Below, in pieces: positions 45,586-55,307 of a stretch of DNA of 64,000 bases. Every line of letters begins with the position of its first letter. Position 1 is the stretch's first letter. Source of the DNA: Albimonas pacifica (lineage in GTDB: Bacteria > Pseudomonadota > Alphaproteobacteria > Rhodobacterales > Rhodobacteraceae); assembly GCF_900113695.1 (NCBI RefSeq), contig NZ_FOQH01000007.1, forward strand, positions 62,001-126,000, read 5' to 3'. The position numbers were made by a program, and so were the translations under genes. The notes below the pieces were generated by a model. It searched no databases, was not told where the DNA came from, and saw only the letters and a list, made by a program, of their open reading frames with translations.

Positions 45586-46842
45586 TCACTCCGCCGGGGC
45601 GGCGGGCGGCGGGGGCGTCGGCCGCACGCGGGCGGTCAGCGTCGTCTCCCGCCCCTCGTCCGGATGGCGGGGTATCAGCCGCGCCAGGCCCAGCGAACAG
45701 CCGGCGAGGCCCACGGCCAGCACGAACACCGCCTCCGGGCTGACCAGCCACAGGTAGCCCAGCGCGGCCGGCAGGAACACGGCGGCGATGTGGTTGATGG
45801 TGAAGGCCACGGCGGCGGTGGGGGCGATGTCGCCCGGCGCCGCGATCTTCTGGAAGTAGGTCTTCAGGGCGAAGGCCATGGCGAACAGCAGGTGGTCGAT
45901 GACGTAGAGCGCCGCCGCCGCCCAGGCCGGCCAGTCGAAGACGTAGATCCCGGCGTAGAGCGTGAAGACCAGCACCAGGCCCGAATATTCCAGCGTCAGC
46001 GCCAGCCGCTCGCCGAAGCGCGCGATCATCCGGCCGACCAGCGGCGCGAAGAGCATGTTGGCGAGGTAGTTGATCAGGAACAGCGCGGTGACCTCGTGCA
46101 CCTCGAAGCCGAACTTCTCGACCATCATGAAGGCCGCGAAGACCACGAAGATCTGCCGCCGCGCGCCCGAGAAGAACTGCATCAGGTAGTAGAGCCAGTA
46201 GCGCCGGCGCAGCACCATCTTCTTGATCTGGGGATTCGGCGCCTCCCACTTGGGGAAGGCGATCCAGGCGAACAGCGCCACCGCCACCGTGGCCGCGCCG
46301 CCGACGAGGTAGACCGTCTCGTAGCTCAGGTCGTAGGCCTTCCAGGCCCCCACGATCAGCGCATAGGCCACCAGCGAGGCCGCCGAGGTCGCCGCCAGGA
46401 TCCAGCCCAGCACCTTGGGGGCCTGCTCCTTGGTCAGCCACTGGAGCTGCAGGGACTGGTTGACCGTCTCGTAGTAGTGGAAGCCGAGGGAGCCGATGAA
46501 GGTGGTGATCAGCAGCCCGCCGAAGGTCGGGAACCAGGCCGTCACCGCCACCGCGGCGCCCAGCGCCAGCAGCGAGATCAGGGCCAGCGTCTGCTCGCGC
46601 ACGAAGATGATCACCGCGATCACGCCGATGGCCGCGAAGCCCGGGATCTCGCGCACCGTCTGCAGCCAGCCGATGTCGGAGCCGTCGAAGCTCGCCGCCT
46701 CTATGACGAAGTTGTTCAGCAGGGCGTTCCAGGTCGCGAAGCTGAGCGGCATCCCCGCCGACAGCAGGATCAGCAGGGCGATCGGGCGGCGCCAGGCCGG
46801 ATAGTTGGGGGCGTCTGCGATGGGAACGGGCGTGCGGCTCAT
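45586..46842 (-). CDS. MFS transporter
   Basis: The 418-residue protein has about twelve membrane helices, with the loop FIGSLGFHYYETVNQSLQLQ and the repeat-half marker RMIARFGERLALTLEYSG. The substrate is unknown. The start codon at 46842 sits within a palindrome ATAAGG-CGG-CCTTAT, possibly an operator. It may be co-transcribed with the MATE gene 81 bp downstream. Confidence 0.88.
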   Translation of the reverse strand: MSRTPVPIADAPNYPAWRRPIALLILLSAGMPLSFATWNALLNNFVIEAASFDGSDIGWLQTVREIPGFAAIGVIAVIIFVREQTLALISLLALGAAVAVTAWFPTFGGLLITTFIGSLGFHYYETVNQSLQLQWLTKEQAPKVLGWILAATSAASLVAYALIVGAWKAYDLSYETVYLVGGAATVAVALFAWIAFPKWEAPNPQIKKMVLRRRYWLYYLMQFFSGARRQIFVVFAAFMMVEKFGFEVHEVTALFLINYLANMLFAPLVGRMIARFGERLALTLEYSGLVLVFTLYAGIYVFDWPAWAAAALYVIDHLLFAMAFALKTYFQKIAAPGDIAPTAAVAFTINHIAAVFLPAALGYLWLVSPEAVFVLAVGLAGCSLGLARLIPRHPDEGRETTLTARVRPTPPPPAAPAE

Positions 46843-46855
46843 AAGGCGGCCTTAT
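46841..46855. promoter_or_regulatory. Palindrome over the MFS gene start
   Basis: ATAAGG-CGG-CCTTAT is a perfect 6-bp dyad that spans the start codon and the ribosome-binding site (AAGG) of the MFS gene. It could be a repressor site or a translation-control hairpin. A chance match is possible. Confidence 0.25.
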
Positions 46856-46998
46856 CCGGTCCGCGCGACCTTGGCGAGCGAAATCCACCTGCCGTCGGTC
46901 GGAGCGTCGGTCGAGGCCCCGCGCCGCCCGCGGACCGCCCCCCGACGCGACGTCTGCGGGGCTCCGGGCCGTGGTCCGGGCGGGGGCCGGAAACGAAG

Positions 46999-47020
46999 AA
47001 AGCCGCCCGAAGGCGGCTTT
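46999..47020. terminator. Strong terminator after the VPLPA-CTERM gene
   Basis: AAAGCCGCC-CGAA-GGCGGCTTT is a perfect 9-bp stem. Read on the minus strand the loop is TTCG closed by C-G, the very stable UUCG tetraloop, and T-rich sequence follows. It lies 38 bp beyond the stop at 47058 and would also stop plus-strand transcription. Confidence 0.85.
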
Positions 47021-47057
47021 CCGATCAGGTCTGGTCCGGGGCCGGAGCCCCGCCCGG

Positions 47058-47972
47058 TCAGCTCTTGCGGCGACGGGCGGCGAAGAGGCCCAGGCCGGCC
47101 ATCGCGGCGCCCAGCATCGGCAGGGCCGCGGGCAGCGGGACGGCCGAGGCGAACGGATCCGGCGCGATGCCCGAGTTCACCGAGTCGGCGATGCCGCGGA
47201 CCGAGAGGGCCAGGCGGAAGCGGTAGTCGGTGCCGGCCGCCAGGGTGGTGGTGATGTCGTACTCGTCCGTGCCGCTGACGACGGTCGAGCCGAAGGCGCC
47301 GCCGACGACATACGGGCCCTGGTGGGCGGCGTAGTTCTCGTCGCCGAAGGGGGTCTGGCCGCAGAAGTAACTGCTGCCGCCGGAGCAGCTCGGCTGCCAC
47401 GCGCCCCAGTTCACGTTGCCGGACGGCTTGGTCGAGTAGGTGACCGTCCAGTACATGTCCGCCCAGGTCGTGCTGCCGCCGCTGTCGGCGGTGGCGAGCA
47501 GGTAATCGAGCGTCATCAGCAGCGACAGGTCGGTCGCCTCGGTCAGGCCGGTGATGGTCACCAGGGTGCCGAGCGTCGTCGCGTCGCTGATCGTCTGCAG
47601 CGTGGTGCGGGTGTTGTAGGCGTACCAGGCGCGGGCGTTGGCGCCGGCGCCGGTGGCCACGCCCTGCAGCAGGACGTCATGCTCGGCGGTGACCGAGGTG
47701 CCCGGGCTGCTGACCGAGTCGGCGTTCTCGGAGAACGTGCTCACGCCGCCGCCGGAGTCCGTGTAGAAGCCGCCCTGCGGCACGCCCGGAGCGAAGTTCT
47801 GAACCGTGATCGAGCCGCTCGTAACCGGCGCCTCGTTGCTGTGGTACAGGTAAGCGCTCGTGGAGGTGTCCACGTCGACGGCATAGAAGGCATTGGCCGA
47901 AGCCTGATGCGGCGCGAAAGCAGCCACCCCCACAAGCGCCAGGCCGACGATCCCCACATTCTGGCTGCGCAT
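47058..47972 (-). CDS. VPLPA-CTERM sorted surface protein
   Basis: This 304-residue exported protein has an N-terminal signal ([20 protein letters not shown], ending SANA). The C-terminus [20 protein letters not shown] followed by AARRRKS is the VPLPA-CTERM sorting signal (motif, membrane helix, basic end) recognised by exosortase-type systems. The middle is Ser/Thr/Gly-rich with a beta-sandwich look and a Cys pair ([11 protein letters not shown]). The ATG at 47972 is chosen because GGAG stands six bases before it; an ATG 12 bp upstream is possible. No exosortase gene is in the window, but a polysaccharide locus follows within 3 kb, the usual company for such proteins. Confidence 0.88.
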   Translation of the reverse strand: MRSQNVGIVGLALVGVAAFAPHQASANAFYAVDVDTSTSAYLYHSNEAPVTSGSITVQNFAPGVPQGGFYTDSGGGVSTFSENADSVSSPGTSVTAEHDVLLQGVATGAGANARAWYAYNTRTTLQTISDATTLGTLVTITGLTEATDLSLLMTLDYLLATADSGGSTTWADMYWTVTYSTKPSGNVNWGAWQPSCSGGSSYFCGQTPFGDENYAAHQGPYVVGGAFGSTVVSGTDEYDITTTLAAGTDYRFRLALSVRGIADSVNSGIAPDPFASAVPLPAALPMLGAAMAGLGLFAARRRKS

Positions 47973-48168
47973 TCCCAACTCCATCGCTTGGCGGATTTTC
48001 CCCGATCCGCATAAGATATCAGCGAGGCGCGAACGCATGAACCGTTGCCCCTCGATCTCAGCCGTTTTAACAGACAATTCAGGAACTGAGAAGCCCGAAA
48101 CCGACGGCTATCTGAACGCCCGGCCGCCGGTTCACACCGCCCCCACGAGAGAGACAAAGCTGCCGGAC

Positions 48169-49533
48169 ATGCCCGACCGTTCCCAGGACTCGCCGTTTTC
48201 CACTCGAAAAGTGGGTATGGTCTCGCTCGGCTGCCCCAAGGCGCTGGTCGACTCCGAACGAATCCTCACCCGCCTGCGGGCCGAGGGCTACGACTTCGCC
48301 CCCGATTACGCAGGGGCCGACGCCGTCATCGTGAACACCTGCGGCTTTCTCGATTCGGCCCGGGCCGAGTCGCTGGACGCCATCGGCGAGGCCCTGGCCG
48401 AGAACGGCAAGGTGATCGTCACCGGCTGCCTCGGCGCCGATCCCGCGTTCATCACCGGCCAGCACCCCAGGGTGCTCGCCGTCACCGGGCCGCAGCAATA
48501 TGAACAGGTCATGGAGGCGGTGCGCGCCGCGGCCCCCGTCGCGCCGAATCCGCTGGTCGATCTGGTGCCGCCGCAAGGGCTTAAGCTGACGCCGCGGCAC
48601 TATGCGTGGCTGAAGATCTCGGAAGGCTGCAACCACAAGTGCGCCTTCTGCATCATCCCGCAGCTGCGCGGGCCGCTCGCCTCCCGCCCCGTCCACGCCG
48701 TGCTGCGCGAAGCCGAGAAGCTGGCCGAGGCGGGGGTGCGCGAGCTGCTGGTGATCTCCCAGGACACCTCCGCCTACGGCCGCGACCTGCGCCACCCGTC
48801 GCATCCCTGGCGGGGGCGCGAGCGGCGCACCCACGTCCAGGACCTGGCCGAGGGGCTCGCCTCGCTCGGCCTGTGGACGCGGCTGCACTACATATACCCC
48901 TACAAGCACGTCGACGCGCTGATCCCGCTGATGTGCCGGACCTCGGGCGAGGACGCGCCCGCCGGCCTGCTGCCCTATCTCGACATCCCCTTCCAGCACT
49001 CCCACCCCGAGGTCCTGCGCCGGATGCGCCGGCCCGCGGCCTCGGAGGACACGCTGGAACGGCTGGCGGCCTGGCGGGCGATCAACCCCGACCTCGTGGT
49101 CCGCTCCACCTTCATCGTCGGCTTCCCCGGCGAGACGGAGGCGGAGTTCCAGCACCTGCTCGACTGGATGGAGGCCGCCCAGCTCGATCGCGTCGGCTGC
49201 TTCAAGTACGAGAACGTGGTCGGGGCCCCGTCCCGCGACCTGCCCGACCATGTCCCCGAAGAGGTGAAGGAAGCGCGTCACGCCCGCTTCATGGAGGCCG
49301 CGCAGCGGATCTCGGCCGCCAAGCTGGCGGCGAAGGTGGGAACCCGCGCCTGGGCGGTGGTCGACGAGATCGACGAGGACGGCGACGCCGTCGCCCGCAC
49401 CGCCTCCGACGCGCCGGAAATCGACGGCAACGTCTTCGTCGACGGCGAGGACCGGGACTTCGAGGTCGGCGAGATGATCCGGGTCGAAATCACCGACGCC
49501 TCCGAATACGACCTCTTCGCCCGGCGCGTCTGA
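48169..49533 (+). CDS. rimO: Ribosomal protein S12 methylthiotransferase RimO
   Basis: RimO is a radical-SAM enzyme that methylthiolates Asp88 of ribosomal protein S12. The 454-residue protein has the N-terminal UPF0004 domain with three Cys ([26 protein letters not shown]). The radical-SAM cluster is [11 protein letters not shown] and a C-terminal TRAM domain follows ([18 protein letters not shown]). All six cluster cysteines are present. The ATG at 48169 gives the usual short lead before [11 protein letters not shown]. The 196-bp divergent gap to the VPLPA-CTERM gene is AT-rich and must hold both promoters. Confidence 0.96.
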   Translation: MPDRSQDSPFSTRKVGMVSLGCPKALVDSERILTRLRAEGYDFAPDYAGADAVIVNTCGFLDSARAESLDAIGEALAENGKVIVTGCLGADPAFITGQHPRVLAVTGPQQYEQVMEAVRAAAPVAPNPLVDLVPPQGLKLTPRHYAWLKISEGCNHKCAFCIIPQLRGPLASRPVHAVLREAEKLAEAGVRELLVISQDTSAYGRDLRHPSHPWRGRERRTHVQDLAEGLASLGLWTRLHYIYPYKHVDALIPLMCRTSGEDAPAGLLPYLDIPFQHSHPEVLRRMRRPAASEDTLERLAAWRAINPDLVVRSTFIVGFPGETEAEFQHLLDWMEAAQLDRVGCFKYENVVGAPSRDLPDHVPEEVKEARHARFMEAAQRISAAKLAAKVGTRAWAVVDEIDEDGDAVARTASDAPEIDGNVFVDGEDRDFEVGEMIRVEITDASEYDLFARRV

Positions 49534-49563
49534 GGCGCCGGACGGGCGGAGGGGCCGGGTCGG

Positions 49564-50136
49564 TCAGGCCCCCGGGCCCGCGGCGGAGGGCCCATCGCCG
49601 CCGGCCTGCGCGTCGCGCAGGCCCTGCAGGATCATGTAGACCCGGCCGGCGTCCTCGATCTGCTCGAAGCCGATGAAGACGGTGCGCCAGCCGGGTTCTC
49701 CGGCCCGGCGCACCCGGTCCTTGTGGAACCATACGGCGCCCAGACCCTCGCCAAGTTCGACGAGGTCGAGGGGCGAGTCCGCCCGGATCTCGCGCGCGAT
49801 CACCTGGCGGCGGCCCAGCGGTCCGTCGCGGATCACCACGCCCCGCCGGTCGGTCAGCACATAGCGCGTGCCCGCCCGGCGCCGGGGCTCGTACCAGAAC
49901 CCCGCCAGCAGCGCCGCGCCCCCGAAGCCCGAGGCGACCAGCGCCGGCAGCGTCAGGAACAGGTCGGGGCCGGCCTGGAGCGCCCCGGCCAGCATCCACA
50001 GGCCCCCCAGCAGCGACGGCGCCCCGACGATCAGGCTGGCGATCTGCGGCAGGCCCCAGCGGAACCCCGTCCGCGGCCGCCCCCGCCACAACACCTCTTC
50101 GCCCTCTTGGGGCTGGAACCCGTCCGCCTCCGCCAT
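49564..50136 (-). CDS. Membrane protein with PH-like domain
   Basis: The 190-residue protein has two adjacent membrane helices (about 28-48 and 55-75) and a C-terminal bacterial PH-like (bPH2/YdbS-type) domain, with RYVLTDRRGVVIRDGPLGRR and ADSPLDLVELGEGLGAVWF. The start MAEADGFQPQEGEEVLWRGR is typical, as such proteins open with a G-E-x-hydrophobic-W motif. Function unknown. It converges on rimO. Confidence 0.8.
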   Translation of the reverse strand: MAEADGFQPQEGEEVLWRGRPRTGFRWGLPQIASLIVGAPSLLGGLWMLAGALQAGPDLFLTLPALVASGFGGAALLAGFWYEPRRRAGTRYVLTDRRGVVIRDGPLGRRQVIAREIRADSPLDLVELGEGLGAVWFHKDRVRRAGEPGWRTVFIGFEQIEDAGRVYMILQGLRDAQAGGDGPSAAGPGA

Positions 50137-50488
50137 GATGCGAGGCTCGCGCAGACATGCCGTTGGGTCAAGGCCACGGGCGCAGGCGTCGCCCGCGGGG
50201 CGTCCGCGCAAGATCCGACGACCACCGCAAGGCGAACCGGGGTCCTTGACCCGCCATTTACACCGACACGGGCCGCCAATATTCTGTTAACCAACTGAAA
50301 ATACGGTGTCGCGGGCCGCGTTCGTCGAATGTGTCGCGTTGAACGGAGAGTCGGCCCCTCTCCACTATGCCGCGCGCATTCGGACGTTCCGAGTCGATCC
50401 GCCGTTTCACAGCCGCTCCTTGCGGGAGGCCTCCGCCGTCGGCTCCGACGGTCCTGCGCCGCCCGCCCAACGCCTCGATTGGACGCTC
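50137..50488. other. 352-bp gap before the flippase-type ABC gene
   Basis: A 9-bp inverted repeat GGGTCAAGG (50165-50173) and CCTTGACCC (50244-50252) flanks 70 bp of GC-rich DNA and shares the TCAAGG/CCTTGA stem of the long-hairpin element, but none of its core. Around 50275-50305 an AT-rich stretch with TTAACC and GAAAAT is a plausible promoter. No convincing gene. Confidence 0.4.
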
Positions 50489-52294
50489 ATGCTCAAGGCC
50501 TGGCGCAAGACCATGGACATGTTCGACGCGCAGGAGCGTCGGAACTTCTGGCGGCTGATCGCGCAGGTCGTCGCGATGAGCTTCGCGAACATGGTCGGGA
50601 TCGCGATGATCATCCCGTTCCTGCACGTGCTCGCCGACACCGAGGCGACCAGCGGCGACGGGATCATCGGCCGGATCTACCGCTTCGGCGGGTTCGAGAC
50701 GGTGATCGGCTTCCAGATGGCGCTGGGGGCCGTGGCGCTGATCGTCTACCTGGGCTCGGTCAGCGTGCGCGCCCTGACCGCCTGGAGCCTCAGCCGCTTC
50801 ACCTCGATGCGGGTGTTCTCGATCTCGCACCGGATCCTGCGGGGCTACCTGGGCCAGCCATACGTGTGGTTCCTGGGCCGCCACAGCTCCGACCTGGTCA
50901 AGACGGTGATGAACGAGACGATCATGCTCGTGCAGGGGACCGTGCGGCCGATGCTCGACGTGATCTCCAACGGCGCGGTGGCGCTGGCGATGATCGTGCT
51001 GCTGGTCCTCGCCGACCCGCTGTCGGCGCTGATCATGGCTGCGATCATGGGCGGCTCCTACGGACTGCTCTACACCTGGGTCCGCGCGAAGCAGGTCGCC
51101 GCCGGCCGCATCCGCTTCAAGGCGACCGCCGAGTGCTACCGCATCGTGCAGGAGGCGATGATCGGCGCGAAGGAGATCAAGGTGCTGGGGCTCGAGCAGC
51201 AGATGCTCGCCCGCTTCCGCCATCCCGCGCTGGCCAAGGCCCGCGCCGAGGCGACCTTCCGCGTGCTCTCGCAGGTGCCCCGCCATTTCCTCGAGGGCGC
51301 GGCCTTCGGCGGGATGATCGTGGTCCTGCTGGTGATCCTGCGGGTGAACGACGGCGACATGGCCCGGGCGCTGCCCATCGCCGGCGTCTACGCGCTGGCC
51401 GGCGCGCGGCTGATGCCGGCGCTGCAGGGGGTCTACGGCGGCCTCTCCTCGATCCGCTACCAGGCGCCGACGCTCGAGAACCTGCATGCCGAGCTGCGCG
51501 ACGCCGCGGCCGTGGGCGACCGGCTGCCCGAAGCCGACGGCGAGCCGCTGCGCCTCCAGCGGCGGCTGGAGCTGCGCGACCTCGTCTACGCCTATCCCTC
51601 CGCCGACCGGCCCGCGCTGCGCGGCGTCTCGCTCGAGGTCGAGGCGCGCACCACCGTGGGCATCGTCGGCGGCACCGGGGCGGGCAAGTCCACCGCCATG
51701 GACATCCTGCTTGGCCTGCTCGAGCCGGAGGGCGGCCAAATGCTGGTCGACGACAAGCCCATCGAGAGCCGCGCCGACCGCCGCGCCTGGCGGCGCTCGA
51801 TCGGCTACGTGCCCCAGCACATCTTCCTCGCCGACGACACGGTGGCGGCCAACATCGCCTTCGGCCTGCCGCCGGAGAAGATCGACATGGAGGCGGTCGA
51901 GCGCGCCGCCCGCATGGCCGAGCTGCACGACTTCGTGACCGAGCAGCTCCCCGACGGCTACCAGACCCTGGTCGGCGACCGCGGCGCCCGGCTCTCGGGC
52001 GGGCAGCGCCAGCGCGTGGGCATCGCCCGCGCCCTCTACCACGACCCCGACGTGCTGATCCTCGACGAGGCGACCTCGGCGCTGGACAACGTCACCGAGC
52101 GGGCGGTGATGGACGCGCTCGACCGCATCGGCGGCGCCAAGACCGTGATCATGGTCGCCCACCGCCTGTCGACGGTGCGCAACTGCGACCGGATCTTCCT
52201 GTTCCGCAACGGCGTGGTCGAGGCCTCGGGCCCCTACGACCAGCTGTTCGAGACCTCCGACGCCTTCCGCGCCATGGTCCAGGCGGCCGAGTGA
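50489..52294 (+). CDS. ABC exporter/flippase, fused membrane and ATPase domains
   Basis: The 601-residue half-transporter has six membrane helices (about 20-300) and a C-terminal ATPase domain. It has Walker A GGTGAGKST, Q-loop region YVPQHIFLADDT, signature LSGGQRQRVG, Walker B VLILDEATSALD and switch His in VAHRLSTV. The layout and the loop FLGRHSSDLVKTVMNE resemble PglK/Wzk-type lipid-linked oligosaccharide flippases. Beside polysaccharide genes, glycan flipping or export is likely. The start at 50489 lacks an obvious Shine-Dalgarno; an ATG eight codons later is an alternative. Confidence 0.88.
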   Translation: MLKAWRKTMDMFDAQERRNFWRLIAQVVAMSFANMVGIAMIIPFLHVLADTEATSGDGIIGRIYRFGGFETVIGFQMALGAVALIVYLGSVSVRALTAWSLSRFTSMRVFSISHRILRGYLGQPYVWFLGRHSSDLVKTVMNETIMLVQGTVRPMLDVISNGAVALAMIVLLVLADPLSALIMAAIMGGSYGLLYTWVRAKQVAAGRIRFKATAECYRIVQEAMIGAKEIKVLGLEQQMLARFRHPALAKARAEATFRVLSQVPRHFLEGAAFGGMIVVLLVILRVNDGDMARALPIAGVYALAGARLMPALQGVYGGLSSIRYQAPTLENLHAELRDAAAVGDRLPEADGEPLRLQRRLELRDLVYAYPSADRPALRGVSLEVEARTTVGIVGGTGAGKSTAMDILLGLLEPEGGQMLVDDKPIESRADRRAWRRSIGYVPQHIFLADDTVAANIAFGLPPEKIDMEAVERAARMAELHDFVTEQLPDGYQTLVGDRGARLSGGQRQRVGIARALYHDPDVLILDEATSALDNVTERAVMDALDRIGGAKTVIMVAHRLSTVRNCDRIFLFRNGVVEASGPYDQLFETSDAFRAMVQAAE

Positions 52295-52310
52295 GCGGCG
52301 GCCCCGCCGC

Positions 52311-55229
52311 TCAGTCCACGATCCCCTCGAAGACGTAGAGATAGGCCGAGGCCGGGGGCAGCCCGCAGGCGGGCGCCCCGGTCGCGGGCCCGAGCCGGAA
52401 GCGCGTGGGATCGGCCGGCGGGGCCAGCGCCTCGCGCGCGATCCGCACCCGGTCGGCGTCGACGTCGTGGGCGTCGTAGGGCCCGTCCATCCGGTGCACG
52501 ACGAGCGACGCGGCCGAGGCGAAGGGCAGCGCGACCTCCACCGGCGTGCAGCCGGGCGCGGCCTCCCCCGGCGCCGGGGCGGGAAGGTCGGGCAGGCGGC
52601 GCGAGATCAGGACCAGCGCCAGCCGGTCGCCGCGGCGCGTGGCGTAGGCGGCGACCTGGGGCGCGTCGGGGACCGCCTCGCGGCGCTTCGCGGCGGCGAG
52701 GTCCAGGGTCGGGACCGCCCGCGTCTCCACCGCCAGCATGTCGCCCAGCGCCTCGCGGTTCAGAAGTTCGAGCAGCTCCCAGGCCGGATAGGCGTGTCCG
52801 CCCCGGTCCCAGCGCGCATGGCTGCGCCACCAGCGGCCCTCGCCGTAGGCGAAGAAGCTCTGCATCCGGTAGCCCAGCGCCGACAGCGCGAGGAAGCCGT
52901 CGAGCGTGGCGACCCCGGCCGCCTGGCTCTTCATCACCCGCTCCTGGACCTCGACGTCCTCGCGTCCCAGGCCCTCCATGACATAGCCCGGGCCCGCCTC
53001 GTAGGTCCCCACCTCCAGCGGCACGCCGCGGGCGCGCGCGGCCTGCGCGGCGCGGGCGATGTGCATCCGGCCCAGCGGCTCGGTGTTCTGCGCGGTCCAG
53101 TTCAGCAGGGTCGCGAAATTCTCCGGCGTGCCCGTCGGGGCCGGCTGGTCCGCGTCCCAGCCGCCGAGGTAGGGGCCCAGGCCCACGAAGCCCGAGCCCG
53201 GCGAGGTCCTCGCCGCCTGCTCGCCGTAGTCGAGCACGTTGAAGCCCCCCAGCGCGAAGACCGCCCGCCGGTCGAGATCCGCGGCCCGCCACCTGGGGCT
53301 GGCGCGCAGGCGGTCGATGGTCTGCTGCTGGAACAGGCCGTAGACCTCGCCAGGGGCGTAGCGCCGGCCGGTCTGCGCGTCGACCATCGCCGGGAAGGTC
53401 CAGGGACGGAACAGGCGGTTCCAGGTCTCGTTGCCGATCTCGAACCAGATCCGGCCGAAGGCCTCGGTCCAGGGGGCCGCGCGCCCCTGCGCCGCGCGCT
53501 TGTCGGCCCAGGGGCCGGAGCCGGCGGGGGCGGCGAGATATTCCAGCAGCCCGTCCCATTCCTCCGGCGCCAGATGCGGCTCGATCTGCAGCCAGGGGTC
53601 GGCGCCGGCCCCCTGCGCCATGCGCAGCATCTGCGGCAGGCTCGAGCCGCCGGCCGTGCCGCTCGCCAGCCCCGGCGGGTCGGTGAGCTGGGCGAGGTCG
53701 TAGGTCCAGCGCCCGGTCTTGATCAGCGGATGCGTGCGCAGGAGCGAGACCTGCGCCGCCCGCAGCCGCGCGTAGTCCCGCGCGTCGAGGTCCAGCCAGG
53801 GCGTGCCGGCGCGGCGGATGCGGAAGTTGTCGACGCCGAAGCGCCCCGCCCCCTCCAGCGTCAGGGCGAAGCGGCCCCGGGCGCGGCGGGCCGCCTCGTC
53901 GCCGACGAACTCGGCCGCGATCCGCCGCCACTCGGGCCCGGTCTCGAAGCTCGCGGCGGGCTGGCGGGCGCCCCAGGCGCCGCCGCCCAGCACCTCCAGC
54001 CGGGCGCGGCCGGGGGCGTCGCTGCGCACCCAGGCCTCGACCCGGTAGGGCTCGGGGCGCAGCACCTCGTACCAGTGCTGGGCGTCGTCGGCGAAGCGCG
54101 CGCCGGAGAGCTGCACGGGCCGACCCGCCTGCAGCTCCAGCTCCAGGTAGCTGCGCCCGGCCTCCTCCACCGGGGCGTCCGGCGCGTGCGGGCGCAGGCG
54201 CCAGGGGGCGCCGCCGGGCTCCTCGGCCCAGCGCGAGAGCGGCCCCGGGCGCAGGCGGCGGGCGGCCCGGCCGTCCCAGGCGCGGTCGGCGATCAGCGCC
54301 TCGCGCGAGGGGTCGGGGAAGCTGCGGCTCAGGATCACCAGGTCGCCCGCCTCGACGCCCGGGGCCCCCGCCCCGCCCTCCAGCGCGAGGTAGCTGCCGC
54401 GCCGCGAGCCGGGGGGCGCGTCGGTGCGCTCGATCACGTAGCCCCGCGCGCCGGGGACCGGGTCCCAGGCGAGCCGCGGGGCGCCGGGCTCGCCGGGCTC
54501 GAGGCGCAGGGCGGCGGGGCCGGGCTGCGGCCCCTCGCGCAGGCCGCGCTCCACCGGCAGGGCGAGGGCGACGAGGGCCTTGAAAGCGCCGCGCTTCGCC
54601 GCGGCCTCGCGCGCCGGCCCCTCGGGAGCCGGCGCCATGACCTCCGCCGAGGGCGCGGAGAGGGTTCCGTCCCCGGCCACGGCCCGGACCCGGAACCAGG
54701 TCGGCGCGCCGGGGCGGTGCTCGGGCTCCCAGGCGAGCGGCAGGCCCAGGGTCGCGGCCGGCAGGGCCGCGTCGTCGCCGGTCAGGCGCCGCCAGCTCTC
54801 CAGCACATGGCCGCCGGGGGGCACGCGGTCCCGGCGCACCAGCTCCAGCGCGCCGCCGCGGATGCGGTAGATCCGCGCCTCCGCCCCGTCCAGCGCGCCG
54901 CTGCGCAGGCCGCCGGCCGAGAGCTCGGCCGGGTCGGCCAGGATCCGGTCCGGCGCGGCCGCGCCGGCCGTGAACATGGTGCGGTAGACCAGCGGCTCGA
55001 ACCCGTCGCCGCCGAGCCGGAGGCCATTGCCCGACGGCTCGAGCGTGACCGAGACCGCGGGGAGGTCGGGGTTGATGACCCGCCCGGAGACCGTGAAGCG
55101 CGCGCCCGGCGCCGCGCCGCCGCCCAGGCCCAGGCTCGCCGCGGCGGCGGCCGCGAGGAGCGCGAGCGCGGCCGCCGCGCCCCTCCGGCGCAGCCGCAGG
55201 CGGGCCGTCCCGCGGCGGCGGGCGCTCAT
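52311..55229 (-). CDS. Large secreted clan GH-A-like protein with beta-sandwich modules
   Basis: This 972-residue protein has an Arg-rich signal/anchor (RRRGAAAALALLAAAAAASL). Fibronectin-III-like segments (LAWDPVPGARGYVIERTD) and a jelly-roll carbohydrate-binding-like module (about 375-480) follow. A TIM-barrel-like region (about 490-800) carries IWFEIGNETWNRLF, the Asn-Glu acid/base motif of clan GH-A glycosidases, and LEVGTYEAGPGY, a candidate nucleophile Glu. It resembles arabinofuranosidase/GH39-like enzymes but no exact family is clear. It follows the polymerase gene on the same strand and may trim or release the local polysaccharide. The stop is 17 bp from the convergent ABC gene. Confidence 0.7.
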   Translation of the reverse strand: MSARRRGTARLRLRRRGAAAALALLAAAAAASLGLGGGAAPGARFTVSGRVINPDLPAVSVTLEPSGNGLRLGGDGFEPLVYRTMFTAGAAAPDRILADPAELSAGGLRSGALDGAEARIYRIRGGALELVRRDRVPPGGHVLESWRRLTGDDAALPAATLGLPLAWEPEHRPGAPTWFRVRAVAGDGTLSAPSAEVMAPAPEGPAREAAAKRGAFKALVALALPVERGLREGPQPGPAALRLEPGEPGAPRLAWDPVPGARGYVIERTDAPPGSRRGSYLALEGGAGAPGVEAGDLVILSRSFPDPSREALIADRAWDGRAARRLRPGPLSRWAEEPGGAPWRLRPHAPDAPVEEAGRSYLELELQAGRPVQLSGARFADDAQHWYEVLRPEPYRVEAWVRSDAPGRARLEVLGGGAWGARQPAASFETGPEWRRIAAEFVGDEAARRARGRFALTLEGAGRFGVDNFRIRRAGTPWLDLDARDYARLRAAQVSLLRTHPLIKTGRWTYDLAQLTDPPGLASGTAGGSSLPQMLRMAQGAGADPWLQIEPHLAPEEWDGLLEYLAAPAGSGPWADKRAAQGRAAPWTEAFGRIWFEIGNETWNRLFRPWTFPAMVDAQTGRRYAPGEVYGLFQQQTIDRLRASPRWRAADLDRRAVFALGGFNVLDYGEQAARTSPGSGFVGLGPYLGGWDADQPAPTGTPENFATLLNWTAQNTEPLGRMHIARAAQAARARGVPLEVGTYEAGPGYVMEGLGREDVEVQERVMKSQAAGVATLDGFLALSALGYRMQSFFAYGEGRWWRSHARWDRGGHAYPAWELLELLNREALGDMLAVETRAVPTLDLAAAKRREAVPDAPQVAAYATRRGDRLALVLISRRLPDLPAPAPGEAAPGCTPVEVALPFASAASLVVHRMDGPYDAHDVDADRVRIAREALAPPADPTRFRLGPATGAPACGLPPASAYLYVFEGIVD

Positions 55230-55307
55230 CGCGCGGGTCCGGCCGTCGCCCGGGGCGCAGGGGGCGACGGGGGCGGCCCCCGCGCGCCCGGTCCGCGCCC
55301 GGACGGT

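Noticed and set aside
50165-50252. GGGTCAAGG/CCTTGACCC inverted repeat as a fourth long-hairpin copy
   Set aside because: Only the short stem is shared. The side hairpin TCGCGAAGCGACC and the GGCTCG segment are absent, so it is kept as a simple inverted repeat.
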